DNA of 53,618 bases. Origin: Candidatus Woesearchaeota archaeon (lineage in GTDB: Archaea; Nanobdellota; Nanobdellia; Woesearchaeales; BS150m-G63). The notes beneath the pieces are model-generated. The model made no database searches and was not told where the DNA came from. It worked only from the letters and a program-made list of their open reading frames with translations. The stretch covers positions 1 to 53,618 of the forward strand of contig JAHWIG010000001.1 in the NCBI GenBank assembly GCA_019322735.1, given 5' to 3'. Numbering within the stretch: the first letter of the stretch is position 1; each line of letters starts with the position of its first letter. Made by a program: the position numbers and the translations under genes. Of this stretch, positions 35,492-44,555 are shown in pieces.

Positions 35492-35653
35492 ATGGCAAAA
35501 TTACCAGAAGCTGAAGCGAGACTATTCAAAAGGATTTTTGTATGCAAAAATTGTAAGTCAAAAATAAAAGCAGACTCATTAAAGATAATTGCAGAAAGGA
35601 TTAAATGTAGAAATTGCGGCAGAAAAGCATTTAGACCAATAAAAAAGAAATAA
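35492..35653 (+). CDS. rpl40e: Ribosomal protein eL40
   Basis: 53 residues read from the sequence: MAKLPEAEARLFKRIFVCKN, then CKSKIKADSLK and RIKCRNCGRKAFRPIKKK. Four Cys in two CxxC pairs form the zinc finger. The archaeal form has no ubiquitin fusion. It lies 7 bp after aIF5A and one base before the site-2 protease gene, in the same operon. Confidence 0.95.
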   Translation: MAKLPEAEARLFKRIFVCKNCKSKIKADSLKIIAERIKCRNCGRKAFRPIKKK

Positions 35654-35654
35654 A

Positions 35655-36839
35655 ATGGATATTCAGAATATGTTCGCTATCTTTTTTATTATTACCATAA
35701 GTATTATTCTATGGATAAAAAGAAAAAATTTAGACATCCACAAAATCTTTTTCCCTTTTCTATATGTTATAACTCTTAAAACTAAACTGGGCATTAAATT
35801 AATGGATAAGATTGCAAAGAAATGCCCAAAATCAATAAACTTTATCTCTCAGGCAGGCATTTACATTGGATTTGCAGGAATGTTTTTAATTTCATTCGAG
35901 CTGATAAGGAACGTTATAAAGATATTTACGCAACCAGGAGCCCTACCAGGCGTAGGACTTGTACTTCCAATACCAATAAAGGGCGCATTCTATGTTCCAT
36001 TTTTCTACTGGATTATTTCCATCTTCATCTTAGCAACAATCCATGAATTTGCCCATGGAATTGTAGCAAAACTCCACAATGTAAAAGTAAAATCCAGCGG
36101 TATTGGATTCCTTTCAATTATTCTTCCAATAATTCCTCTTGCATTTGTAGAACCAGATGAAAAGGAATTGGTAAAAAAATCAAGCAAAAAACAGCTAGCA
36201 GTATTTGCGGCAGGTCCCTTGGCAAATATATTATTTGCATTTATAATCCTTGGATTTTCTTTATTGATAACAAATCCAGTCGCCGCTAATGTAATTGACT
36301 ATGATGGCGTCCTGATAACAGACTTAGTAAAAGAATACAACACAAGTTTTCCTGCAGAAACAGCTGGTGTGACGGAAAATGAATTGATCACCAAGATAGA
36401 TGGAACAGAAATAACTTATATAACAAATTTCACATCTTTATTAGAAAACAAAAAACCAGGAGATAGAATAACCCTAGTTACAAATAGGTCTGCTTATGAT
36501 ATACTATTAGTAGAAAGTCCAGAAGACAAAGAAAAAGCCTACTTAGGGGTATATGTTAAACAGAGCACAAAGATAAAAGAGAGCTTCAAAGAAAAATATG
36601 GTACTTTCCTTCCATCAGTAATTCTTTGGTTCATTGGATTATTATTTTGGCTATATGTGCTAAATCTTGGTATTGGATTATTTAATCTGGTTCCAATTGG
36701 CCCAGTAGACGGCGGAAGAATGGCACACACTGTTCTAACAAAATACTTTAAGAAAGTAGGAATAAAGATATGGAAGACAATATCAGTTATTTTTATTATA
36801 TTGATTCTCTGTAATATTATCTATGCATTCATAAGGTGA
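35655..36839 (+). CDS. Site-2 type intramembrane zinc protease (M50) with PDZ domain
   Basis: 394 residues, about six membrane segments. Zinc site HEFAH (130-134) within a membrane segment, and the third ligand in VPIGPVDGGRM. Between them is a PDZ-like domain (PAETAGVTENELITKIDG, KKPGDRITL). Such proteases cut anchored regulators or leftover signal peptides. Starts one base after the eL40 stop. Confidence 0.93.
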   Translation: MDIQNMFAIFFIITISIILWIKRKNLDIHKIFFPFLYVITLKTKLGIKLMDKIAKKCPKSINFISQAGIYIGFAGMFLISFELIRNVIKIFTQPGALPGVGLVLPIPIKGAFYVPFFYWIISIFILATIHEFAHGIVAKLHNVKVKSSGIGFLSIILPIIPLAFVEPDEKELVKKSSKKQLAVFAAGPLANILFAFIILGFSLLITNPVAANVIDYDGVLITDLVKEYNTSFPAETAGVTENELITKIDGTEITYITNFTSLLENKKPGDRITLVTNRSAYDILLVESPEDKEKAYLGVYVKQSTKIKESFKEKYGTFLPSVILWFIGLLFWLYVLNLGIGLFNLVPIGPVDGGRMAHTVLTKYFKKVGIKIWKTISVIFIILILCNIIYAFIR

Positions 36840-36872
36840 AGATTTAAATAAGGCTCTTTTTTCTAATTAATC

Positions 36873-37550
36873 ATGATTAATATAGCTCTTGTAGAAAGTG
36901 AAACCCCTGGAAATATTGGAGCAATAGCTAGAATAATTAATAATTTTGATATTTCAAATTTAATATTAATAAACCCTCAATGTAACTACTTAGATCCAAG
37001 TTCCATAGCAAGATCAAAGCATGCAAGAAATATATTAAAAAAAGCAAAGATTGTAAAAAAATTCAGTTATTTAAATAAATTTGATTACATAATCGGAACA
37101 ACAGCAATACAAGGAAGTGATTACAATATTCCAAGGGTTGCATTATCTCCTGAACAACTTGCTGATAAGATAAAAGACCTAAAGAATGATGTTGTGATTG
37201 TCTTCGGTAGAGAAGGTAACGGATTAACAAATGAAGAGATAAAGTTATGTGACATAATGGTATCTATTCCTTCTTCTAAAGAACAACCAACACTCAATAT
37301 AAGTCATTCTGTTGGAATTATACTATATGAACTATTTAAGACAAAACATCAAAACAAGATAGAATTAGCATCAAAAAAAGAAAAAGAAGTCCTATTAAAG
37401 GAGATAGATAATGTCATAAATAAATTTAAATTTTCAACCAAAGAAAAAAAAGAAACACAAAAAATAGTATGGAAAAAAGTTCTAAATAAATCATTCTTGA
37501 CAAAAAGAGAAATCTTTGGATTGTTTGGCTTATTCAAAAAATTAAAGTGA
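36873..37550 (+). CDS. trmJ: TrmJ-like tRNA 2-O-methyltransferase (SPOUT)
   Basis: 225 residues. SPOUT knot motifs: VESETPGNIGAIARIINNF, VIVFGREGNGLTNEE, SIPSSKEQPTLNISHSVGI. The family methylates ribose 32 of tRNAs. ATTTAAATAA at 36842-36851 ends 21 nt before the ATG. Confidence 0.92.
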   Translation: MINIALVESETPGNIGAIARIINNFDISNLILINPQCNYLDPSSIARSKHARNILKKAKIVKKFSYLNKFDYIIGTTAIQGSDYNIPRVALSPEQLADKIKDLKNDVVIVFGREGNGLTNEEIKLCDIMVSIPSSKEQPTLNISHSVGIILYELFKTKHQNKIELASKKEKEVLLKEIDNVINKFKFSTKEKKETQKIVWKKVLNKSFLTKREIFGLFGLFKKLK

Positions 37551-37559
37551 ATTATTCTA

Positions 37560-37631
37560 TGGACTCGCCGGGAATTGAACCCGGAGTCTCTTCGTTGCGA
37601 ACGAAGTGTCATGCCATTAGACCACGAGCCC
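37560..37631 (-). tRNA. tRNA-Ala (CGC)
   Basis: Minus strand: acceptor GGGCTCG (37631-37625)/CGAGTCC (37567-37561), A73 at 37560. It has the G3-U70 wobble pair that marks alanine tRNAs. D stem GTC/GAC, anticodon stem CTTCG/CGAAG with loop TTCGCAA (anticodon CGC, reads GCG), T stem CCGGG/CCCGG. No intron. Confidence 0.96.
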
Positions 37632-37634
37632 AGA

Positions 37635-37946
37635 TTATTTTTTTTTATCAAAATATGCCTTTATTTTTTCATTAAGAGAAGCCTTAGCATTACTTCCTAA
37701 TTCATAATAAACTTTTTCTGCCTCATTTCCCCAAGAATAATCTCCTTTGACCTTACCTGCTTTCTTTATTCTAAATTCTCCAGTATCAAGACCCGTCCTT
37801 AAATTATAATAAATGGACCTCAATGTAACCTTTGGAAAAAGATGTAAATAAATCTTATAAATATCATAACCGCATCCTTCTCCCATAACATACAGAATCT
37901 CAACAACATTCTGTCTTATCTGGCTTCCTATTGGTCTTCCTTTCAT
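37635..37946 (-). CDS. PadR-like winged-helix DNA-binding protein
   Basis: 103 residues. A wHTH region (QNVVEILYVMGEGCGYDIY, LRSIYYNLRTGLDTGEF) like PadR-type or related regulators, then a basic C terminus. No membrane segment. It lies 3 bp upstream of tRNA-Ala on the same strand, so the tRNA may be read through from its promoter. Targets unknown. Confidence 0.72.
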   Translation of the reverse strand: MKGRPIGSQIRQNVVEILYVMGEGCGYDIYKIYLHLFPKVTLRSIYYNLRTGLDTGEFRIKKAGKVKGDYSWGNEAEKVYYELGSNAKASLNEKIKAYFDKKK

Positions 37947-38048
37947 ATATTAGAAAATCATTAGTTATCTTATATATTTTTCCATAAAAAAACAGTTCCT
38001 AATTAAAAAATAAAAAGATTATTAAAACAAAAGATAAACATATCTTTT

Positions 38049-39002
38049 ATGAAACTAATCTTATTACTTTCAAAAGAGCATCTAAAACTTGCGCAGGATG
38101 AAGCGATTGCAATAATTAAACCTTCAAAGGTAATAAAACATTCAAATCTTTTAATTCTAGAAACAGATAATCCAGAAAAAGCAAATCGACTTGCATATAC
38201 AAAAAGGATATATCAATTCTTGTTTAAATCAAATATAAAAAATATAATAAAAAATATGAAAGAATTTGGATGGCAGTCAATCTACAAAAAAGACTTCTGC
38301 TTAAGAATCCATAATATACAAGAACTTTCAGAAAGAAACCTTGCTGGTTATATCTGGGATAGAATACAGAATCCAAAGGTAAATCTAAAAAATCCAAAAA
38401 CACATATAGAATTAATCAACAACAACAATAGTATATTCTGTGGATTACTCATAAAAGAATTAAAGCATGAATTTGAAAAACGCCATCCAAAAAAATGGCC
38501 AGCTAAACATCCCTCCACATTAAGACCAAGACTAGCAAAAGCATTAATCAATCTATCCGGAATAGAAAAAGGAAAATTATTAGATCCATTTTGTGGTGGT
38601 GGTGGAATTTTAATTGAAGCCTCATTAATGAATTACAAAATAGTTGGATATGACCTATCAAAATATATGTTGATAAGATGTGAAAAAAATCTAAAACACC
38701 ATAAAATAACAGAATATAAACTAAAGTACAAGGATGCAACAAAAAAACTGGAAAAGGCAAATCTAATTGTAACAGATCCGCCATATGGAATGACAACAAG
38801 TTTGTTTAGAAAAGATATCTCAAAATTATATGAAAAATTCCTCAAGTCTGCAGAGTTATCCACAAATCATCTTGTTATGATATTTCCAAATAAGATAAAA
38901 CATAAAGAACTAATCAAGTTAACAAAATTCAAATTAAAAAATCAATATAAAATAAGGGTGCATAGATCCTTAACAAGAAACATATGCGTCTTAGAAAAGT
39001 AA
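38049..39002 (+). CDS. tRNA (guanine-10) N2-methyltransferase, TrmG10/Trm11 type
   Basis: 317 residues. N-terminal THUMP-like domain, then a Rossmann methylase domain: LDPFCGGGGILIEA (SAM site) and VTDPPYGM (catalytic DPPY motif). Family members make m2G/m2-2G at tRNA position 10. Slightly shorter than usual. The upstream 102 bp hold only the divergent promoter region. Confidence 0.9.
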   Translation: MKLILLLSKEHLKLAQDEAIAIIKPSKVIKHSNLLILETDNPEKANRLAYTKRIYQFLFKSNIKNIIKNMKEFGWQSIYKKDFCLRIHNIQELSERNLAGYIWDRIQNPKVNLKNPKTHIELINNNNSIFCGLLIKELKHEFEKRHPKKWPAKHPSTLRPRLAKALINLSGIEKGKLLDPFCGGGGILIEASLMNYKIVGYDLSKYMLIRCEKNLKHHKITEYKLKYKDATKKLEKANLIVTDPPYGMTTSLFRKDISKLYEKFLKSAELSTNHLVMIFPNKIKHKELIKLTKFKLKNQYKIRVHRSLTRNICVLEK

Positions 39003-39038
39003 AAATATATAAACAACTAAAATAAACAAAAAATAAAA

Positions 39039-40016
39039 ATGAGGTTTGATGTAATTACAGTTGGTAGTTCTACAGTTGATGTTTTTGTAAGTACTAATGT
39101 AGAAACTATTGGCAAAAAAAGGAATCATAAAGTCAAAAAAATGTTGGCTTATCCATTAGGCTCCAAATTACTCATCAAAGAACTTAAAGTTACAACTGGT
39201 GGAGGTGGAACAAACACTGCAGTCTCATTCTCAAGATTAGGAAATAAAACAGCTTACCTTGGAAAGATTGGCAATGATGAAAATGGAAATATTATTCTAG
39301 AAGTACTAAAAAAAGAAAATATTAATTTTATTGGTGTTAAAGGAAAAGAACAGACAGGATATTCTGTAATCCTAGATAGCAAGGCCCATGATAGGACAAT
39401 ATTAACCTATAAAGGATGCAATAATAATCTAAGATTCAAAGAAATAAGATTAAGCAAACTGAAAACAAAATGGTTTTATTTTTCTGCAATGCTTGAAACT
39501 TCTTTCAAAACTCTAGAAAGACTAAGCGCATTTGCAAAGAAAAACAAAATAAAGATTGCATTTAACCCAAGTAGCTATCTTGCAAAGAAAGGGGCAAAAT
39601 ATCTTAAAAACATATTAAAAAATACAACAGTTCTTGTCTTAAACAAAGAAGAAGCCTCTAGTGTAGTAAGGGGAAAAACAACAGAAGACATATTAAAGAA
39701 TTTAACAAAACAAGGTCCACAAATAGCTGTAATTACTCATGGAAAAAACTATGTTGCAGCATATGATGGAAACAAATTTTACAAGATTAAACCACACAAG
39801 ATGAAAGTAGTTGAATCTACTGGTGCAGGAGATGCATTTGCCTCAACATTTATCTCTTCATTAATAAAAAACAAAGATATTGAAACATCATTAAAATCTG
39901 GATTAATAAATGCAGAATCTGTTATAACACATCATGGGGCAAAGAATAAATTATTGAAATCATCAGAATTAAATAGACTATTGAAGAGAAAGAGAATAAA
40001 AGTTAAAGTGTACTAA
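39039..40016 (+). CDS. PfkB-family sugar or nucleoside kinase
   Basis: 325 residues, ribokinase fold. TTGGGGTNTAVSFSRLG is the first PfkB signature and ESTGAGDAFASTFIS the second, with the catalytic Asp in GAGD. The substrate cannot be fixed from sequence; the aldolase gene next downstream makes a hexose phosphate role possible. Confidence 0.9.
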   Translation: MRFDVITVGSSTVDVFVSTNVETIGKKRNHKVKKMLAYPLGSKLLIKELKVTTGGGGTNTAVSFSRLGNKTAYLGKIGNDENGNIILEVLKKENINFIGVKGKEQTGYSVILDSKAHDRTILTYKGCNNNLRFKEIRLSKLKTKWFYFSAMLETSFKTLERLSAFAKKNKIKIAFNPSSYLAKKGAKYLKNILKNTTVLVLNKEEASSVVRGKTTEDILKNLTKQGPQIAVITHGKNYVAAYDGNKFYKIKPHKMKVVESTGAGDAFASTFISSLIKNKDIETSLKSGLINAESVITHHGAKNKLLKSSELNRLLKRKRIKVKVY

Positions 40017-40068
40017 AAGCAAAAACTATATATTTGATTAAATCAATTTAAAACAAAAAAGAGGTAAA

Positions 40069-40845
40069 ATGAATCTTGATAGGATAACAACAAAAGGTAA
40101 AGCTATTTTCTTAGCCTATGATCAAGGTTTAGAACACGGTCCAATTGAATTCAACTTAGATAATGTAGATCCTTCTTTCATAATTGATATTGCTAAAAAA
40201 GGAAATTATAATGGTATTGTATTCCAACATGGGATAGCAGAAAAGTATTATCCAAAGAAAAAGCAAAGCATTCCTTTAATTTTAAAATTAAACGGAAAAA
40301 CTAAACTTCCTAATATGGAACCAATGTCAAGGCAAGTATGCTCAGTTAAAAGAGCAATAAATCTAGGTGCAGAAGCGGTTGGTTATACATTATACATTGG
40401 CTCTGAATTTGAATCAGAACAATTTCAAGAATTTGGAAAGATTGTAGAAGAAGCCCATCATTATCATATTCCAGTAATTGCATGGATATATCCAAGAGGT
40501 AAAGCTATTCACAAAGATACTACAACAGAAGTCTTAGCTTATGCTGCAAGAGTTGCTTTAGAATTAGGGGCAGACATTGTAAAAATCAAATACAATAATG
40601 AACTTGAAGGATTTAAATGGGTTGTTGAATCTGCAGGAAAAACAAAAGTAGTTGTTGCTGGCGGAAGTAAAATAGGAATAGCAGATTTACTACAACAAAC
40701 TTATGAGATAATGCAGGCAGGAGCATCAGGCATAGCTATCGGTAGAAACATATGGCAACACAAAGACCCATTAAAAATAACTAAAGCATTAAAGAGCATA
40801 ATCTTCAACCACAAAACTCCAGAAGAAGCCAAAAAGTATCTGTAA
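40069..40845 (+). CDS. Class I fructose-bisphosphate aldolase, archaeal type
   Basis: 258 residues, DhnA/FbaB-type TIM barrel. AYDQGLEHGP opens it; the Schiff-base Lys lies in DIVKIKYNN; VVVAGGSK and GIAIGRNIWQH form the phosphate site. It splits or forms fructose 1,6-bisphosphate. AGAGGT just before the ATG is a clear Shine-Dalgarno site. Confidence 0.94.
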   Translation: MNLDRITTKGKAIFLAYDQGLEHGPIEFNLDNVDPSFIIDIAKKGNYNGIVFQHGIAEKYYPKKKQSIPLILKLNGKTKLPNMEPMSRQVCSVKRAINLGAEAVGYTLYIGSEFESEQFQEFGKIVEEAHHYHIPVIAWIYPRGKAIHKDTTTEVLAYAARVALELGADIVKIKYNNELEGFKWVVESAGKTKVVVAGGSKIGIADLLQQTYEIMQAGASGIAIGRNIWQHKDPLKITKALKSIIFNHKTPEEAKKYL

Positions 40846-40891
40846 AAAGAAAAGTATATATATCAATTCATTTTATAAATTAAATAAAAAG

Positions 40892-41482
40892 GTGATTAAG
40901 ATAGAAAAAGAGCATTCATACGGGATTCTTGCAATTGTTGCCATAGTAGCAATAGTCGCATTATTCAATCTTTCCTCTACAAAAGTTATTACAACTACTG
41001 AAAGTTCTATTAAAGAATCAAGTAATTTAGTTGGTGAAGCAATGGCCAAAAATATGTTTAATACTATTAAAGATGATCATTATGATAATTTCCCAGGTTG
41101 TGAAGAGTTAGATCCTTATGAATGGGATGGAGCAAGTACAGTAATAACAGTTATTCAATTATTCATTGATGATGTGGAATCTACTGCTCTAAATGATATG
41201 GTGGCTGCTTTTAAAGATGGTGAATGTAGGGGAGTAAGTATAGCAGCAGATTATGGTTTAGGTTATATCTCACATGAACTTATGATTTATACAGAGACCG
41301 CTGGTGAATTAATTACTTTCAAAGCTTATGATCATTCAAGATCTGCAATTTTACCAATAACTCAAACCTATAATGTTATCCTAGGAGATATAATCAGTGG
41401 GGATGGGGAAGGTGAGGGATTTTTAAATCCATGGGAATTATACGCCATAGGTCATAATATAAGACATAGGATAACTACTTAA
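40892..41482 (+). CDS. Anchored surface protein with a secreted beta domain (paralog 1)
   Basis: 196 residues from the GTG at 40892. Anchor VIKIEKEHSYGI with one hydrophobic segment, matching the genes at 5614 and 15858. The outside domain (FPGCEELDPYEW, MVAAFKDGECRGVS, ISHELMIYTETAGELITFKAYD) is of a kind common in secreted proteins of Bacteroidetes-like bacteria (AAF-x-x-GECRG ... TFKAYD). GDGEGEG forms a linker. A paralog follows at 41541. Ligand unknown. Confidence 0.8.
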   Translation: MIKIEKEHSYGILAIVAIVAIVALFNLSSTKVITTTESSIKESSNLVGEAMAKNMFNTIKDDHYDNFPGCEELDPYEWDGASTVITVIQLFIDDVESTALNDMVAAFKDGECRGVSIAADYGLGYISHELMIYTETAGELITFKAYDHSRSAILPITQTYNVILGDIISGDGEGEGFLNPWELYAIGHNIRHRITT

Positions 41483-41540
41483 CTTAAAAGTAGTAACATA
41501 AACAAAAACCTTATATATTACTACTTTCTATATAATTAAG

Positions 41541-42104
41541 ATGGAAGGGTATAATAAAATAGCTAAATCTAAAGACATAAACATAGTTCAAAAAATAAAA
41601 AAGAATAGTCTTCCATATATTGCATCATTAGGGCTTATTTTTACTGGTTGTGCAAATAATACTTATTTAAACCAAGATACTAATCAAGAAAAATCAATTG
41701 AAAATAGATTAACAAAACACCAAAACAAAAGCTTTCCTGGGTGCGAATCTTTTGATCTTCATCAGTTTGAATTTAATGCAAACGTAGTTAGTAGATTGTA
41801 TATTGATGGAATAAAATCAAATGATTTGGAAGATAAAGTGGCTGTTTTTGATAAATATGGTGATTGTAGAGGTATAAGTTCTGCTACACATTATGATCTA
41901 AGTTATCATGGTTTAAATTATATATCACATGAACTTTTTATTTATAGTAATAAACCAGGGGAAACACTAACATTCAAAACGTATGATGCTTCAAAAAATA
42001 AAGTTCATAATATTATTGAAACATATAACTCATTTGTTCCAGATGATATTCTAGCTGGTTTCTTAAATCCATTTGATATGCACGCCGTTTCAAAAAAAGA
42101 TTAA
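41541..42104 (+). CDS. Probable lipoprotein with the same beta domain (paralog 2)
   Basis: 187 residues. N terminus basic, then a hydrophobic stretch ending in GLIFTGC, a possible lipobox, though the -3 Phe is unusual. The rest follows paralog 1 closely: FPGCESFDLHQFEF, KVAVFDKYGDCRGIS, ISHELFIYSNKPGETLTFKTYD. The anchor differs from paralog 1, so the duplicated domain has been placed behind two kinds of export signal. It has its own promoter region (ATATATTA near 41515). Confidence 0.75.
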   Translation: MEGYNKIAKSKDINIVQKIKKNSLPYIASLGLIFTGCANNTYLNQDTNQEKSIENRLTKHQNKSFPGCESFDLHQFEFNANVVSRLYIDGIKSNDLEDKVAVFDKYGDCRGISSATHYDLSYHGLNYISHELFIYSNKPGETLTFKTYDASKNKVHNIIETYNSFVPDDILAGFLNPFDMHAVSKKD

Positions 42105-42107
42105 TAC

Positions 42108-42734
42108 CTAATCAAAATGCCCATACTTCCCCCTTAAAGGGACAAACATAAAGTCTCCCAAGTATTCTTCTTTTAATTTCCCTTTCTTCTTTATTCCTTT
42201 AATCATTCTCTGTCCAAATGATCCACCAACAGGGGCAACAATTATGCCTCCTTCCTTAAGCTGTTCAATCAAAACCTTAGGGATCTCAGGACAACCAGCA
42301 GTAATTATAATTTTATCGTATGGCTTTTCTTTCTCATAACCCCTACTCCCATCCCATTCTATAACTTTAACATTCTTAATCTTAACCTTTTTCAGATTAC
42401 TCTTAGCGAATTTAACAAGTTCAGGAATTATCTCAGTAGTATATACCTTTTTAGCCAATTTGCTCATAATTGCTGCCCCATAACCGCTTCCAGCCCCAAC
42501 CTCAAGAACTTTATCTGTTTTCTTTAACTCCAATGCTTCCACCATCAATAAAACTGTGGTTGGCTGAGATATTGTCTGATCATACCCAATATGTAATGGG
42601 CCATCATAATATGCCTCATTCTTAAACTCAAGAAGAACAAACTCCTCCCTTAACACAGATTCAAACGCCCTTATAACTTTATTATCTTTAATAATCTTAA
42701 AATCTCTCCACCTCTTTACAAGAATTTCCTTCAT
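42108..42734 (-). CDS. pcm: Protein-L-isoaspartate O-methyltransferase
   Basis: 208 residues from the ATG at 42734 (MKEILVKRWRDF); the ATG at 42806 would add a hydrophobic stretch that overlaps the divergent promoter. SAM site VLEVGAGSGYGAA, substrate loop DGPLHIGYDQTISQP, and GGIIVAPVGG are typical. Repairs isoaspartyl damage in proteins. Confidence 0.93.
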   Translation of the reverse strand: MKEILVKRWRDFKIIKDNKVIRAFESVLREEFVLLEFKNEAYYDGPLHIGYDQTISQPTTVLLMVEALELKKTDKVLEVGAGSGYGAAIMSKLAKKVYTTEIIPELVKFAKSNLKKVKIKNVKVIEWDGSRGYEKEKPYDKIIITAGCPEIPKVLIEQLKEGGIIVAPVGGSFGQRMIKGIKKKGKLKEEYLGDFMFVPLRGKYGHFD

Positions 42735-42809
42735 ATTTACAAAGAATAACTCAAAACTTAAAAATCTTTTTACAAAAAGTATAAATACCAAAAAGAAATC
42801 TCTCAATTA

Positions 42810-44552
42810 ATGCAAAAAATAGCCTTAATCTTAATCTTCACATTATTAATCCTAGTTCCAACAATAACAGCAACAACAGGGCACATGAAATTATTGGCAG
42901 TAATAGACCCAGAAACTAAAAGAGGGGGAATTGCCGATCTATATCTTACAATAAAAGAAGGAGAAGGTAGGGTATTCCTTGACACCTCACCATTAACAAA
43001 GATAGACACCCAGATGTCAACAAGGATGGCAAAAGAGATAGCATGTGAATTTCTAGAACATAACTGCGAAAAAAAGGATTTTTTCTATACCATAAGATCC
43101 ACATCCCCCATAGTTGGTGGACCAAGTGCAGGAGCAGCAATATCTGTCTTAACAATTGCCCTCCTAGAAAATTTAAACATAAACGAAGAAGTATCAATAA
43201 CAGGAACAATTAATTCTGGAGGCATTATAGGTCCAGTTGGAGGATTAAAGGCAAAGATAGAAATCGCATCAAAAAAAGGGATAAAAAAAGTTCTAATTCC
43301 AAAAACATCACTATTAGCAGAAGAAAATGATTCAATAACCCTACAAGAATTTGCAAATAATCTTTCAATAGAACTAAAAGAAGTTGGAAATCTACATGAA
43401 ACCCTATACGAATTTACAGGAAAACGCTATAAAAGAATAACAAAACCATTAGAGATAGACCCAATATATCAACAAACAATGAAGAATATTTCCATAAAAC
43501 TCTGCGACAAAACAACCATCCTAATACAACAAGTGAAACAAATTGAATTAACCAACACCAGCAGATATATAGAAGCAATTAATCTAACAGAAAGTGCAGA
43601 ACTTGCAAGAAACAAATCATTATATTATCCTGCAGCATCTTATTGCTTTGGGGCAAACATAAAGCTCAGAAACATATTAACAGAAACTTTCAATAGAAAC
43701 AAGATTGTTGCAGAACTAAACAATCTAAAATCTGAAATAAAAGAATTTGAAAATAATTTAGACAGAAGAAAAATTAACACAATAACAGATCTACAAACAA
43801 AGATAATTGTAAAAGAGCGTTTATTAGATGCAAAAGATTATTTAACAAAAGGATTTGAACAGATAGGTGAAGATGATAATTCTGCATACAATTTAGCATA
43901 TGCGATAGAACGATTTTATAGTGCGGTTGCTTGGAGTGGATTCTTTGATAAAGGGAGGAAAACATTAAAATTAAAAAGTTCTCAGATAAGGGACTCTTGT
44001 TTAAATAAGATATCTGAAGCAGAAGAACGTTATCAATATGTTAAGCTCATAACACCATTTCCCCTAGATACAACAAGACGTGAGCTAGATTATGCATATA
44101 AACACATGGAAGAAAACAACAATGAATTATGCATATTTAAGGCAAGCAAAGCAAAAGCAGAACTAGATGTAACACTAAGCGCAATGAATGTAAGAGAAGA
44201 AAAACTTGGTGAATTAATAGATGAAAAACTAAGGGCAACAGAAGAACAGATAACGCAAGAAACGGATAAGGGCAGATTTCCAATATTAGGATATAGTTAT
44301 TACCTTTATGCAAAAGATCTAAAAGAGACGAATAAAGTATCTGCATTAATTTATGCAGAACTTGCTCTAGAGTTAAGTAATATGTGGCCCTATTTTAAAG
44401 AACAAACAATCTATAATGAAAAAACAACAAAAAATCTAAAATCATTACAGGTATTCATAGGTGGAATCCTTATAGGAATGTTAATAATGCTTGGTCCAAT
44501 ATTAATTCAAAAAATAAAGCCAAAAAAGATTTCTAAAAGAAAACGTAAATGA
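42810..44552 (+). CDS. Secreted, membrane-anchored Lon-like (S16) serine protease
   Basis: 580 residues: signal peptide (1-22), Lon proteolytic domain with Ser106 (GGPSAGAA) and Lys147 (GGLKAKIEIA) forming the Ser/Lys dyad, then a long helical region with coiled coil and TPR-like features, and a C-terminal membrane segment plus basic tail (about 548-580). There is no AAA+ domain. So the protease domain is outside the cell membrane without its own ATPase. Substrates unknown. Confidence 0.88.
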   Translation: MQKIALILIFTLLILVPTITATTGHMKLLAVIDPETKRGGIADLYLTIKEGEGRVFLDTSPLTKIDTQMSTRMAKEIACEFLEHNCEKKDFFYTIRSTSPIVGGPSAGAAISVLTIALLENLNINEEVSITGTINSGGIIGPVGGLKAKIEIASKKGIKKVLIPKTSLLAEENDSITLQEFANNLSIELKEVGNLHETLYEFTGKRYKRITKPLEIDPIYQQTMKNISIKLCDKTTILIQQVKQIELTNTSRYIEAINLTESAELARNKSLYYPAASYCFGANIKLRNILTETFNRNKIVAELNNLKSEIKEFENNLDRRKINTITDLQTKIIVKERLLDAKDYLTKGFEQIGEDDNSAYNLAYAIERFYSAVAWSGFFDKGRKTLKLKSSQIRDSCLNKISEAEERYQYVKLITPFPLDTTRRELDYAYKHMEENNNELCIFKASKAKAELDVTLSAMNVREEKLGELIDEKLRATEEQITQETDKGRFPILGYSYYLYAKDLKETNKVSALIYAELALELSNMWPYFKEQTIYNEKTTKNLKSLQVFIGGILIGMLIMLGPILIQKIKPKKISKRKRK

Positions 44553-44555
44553 TTA

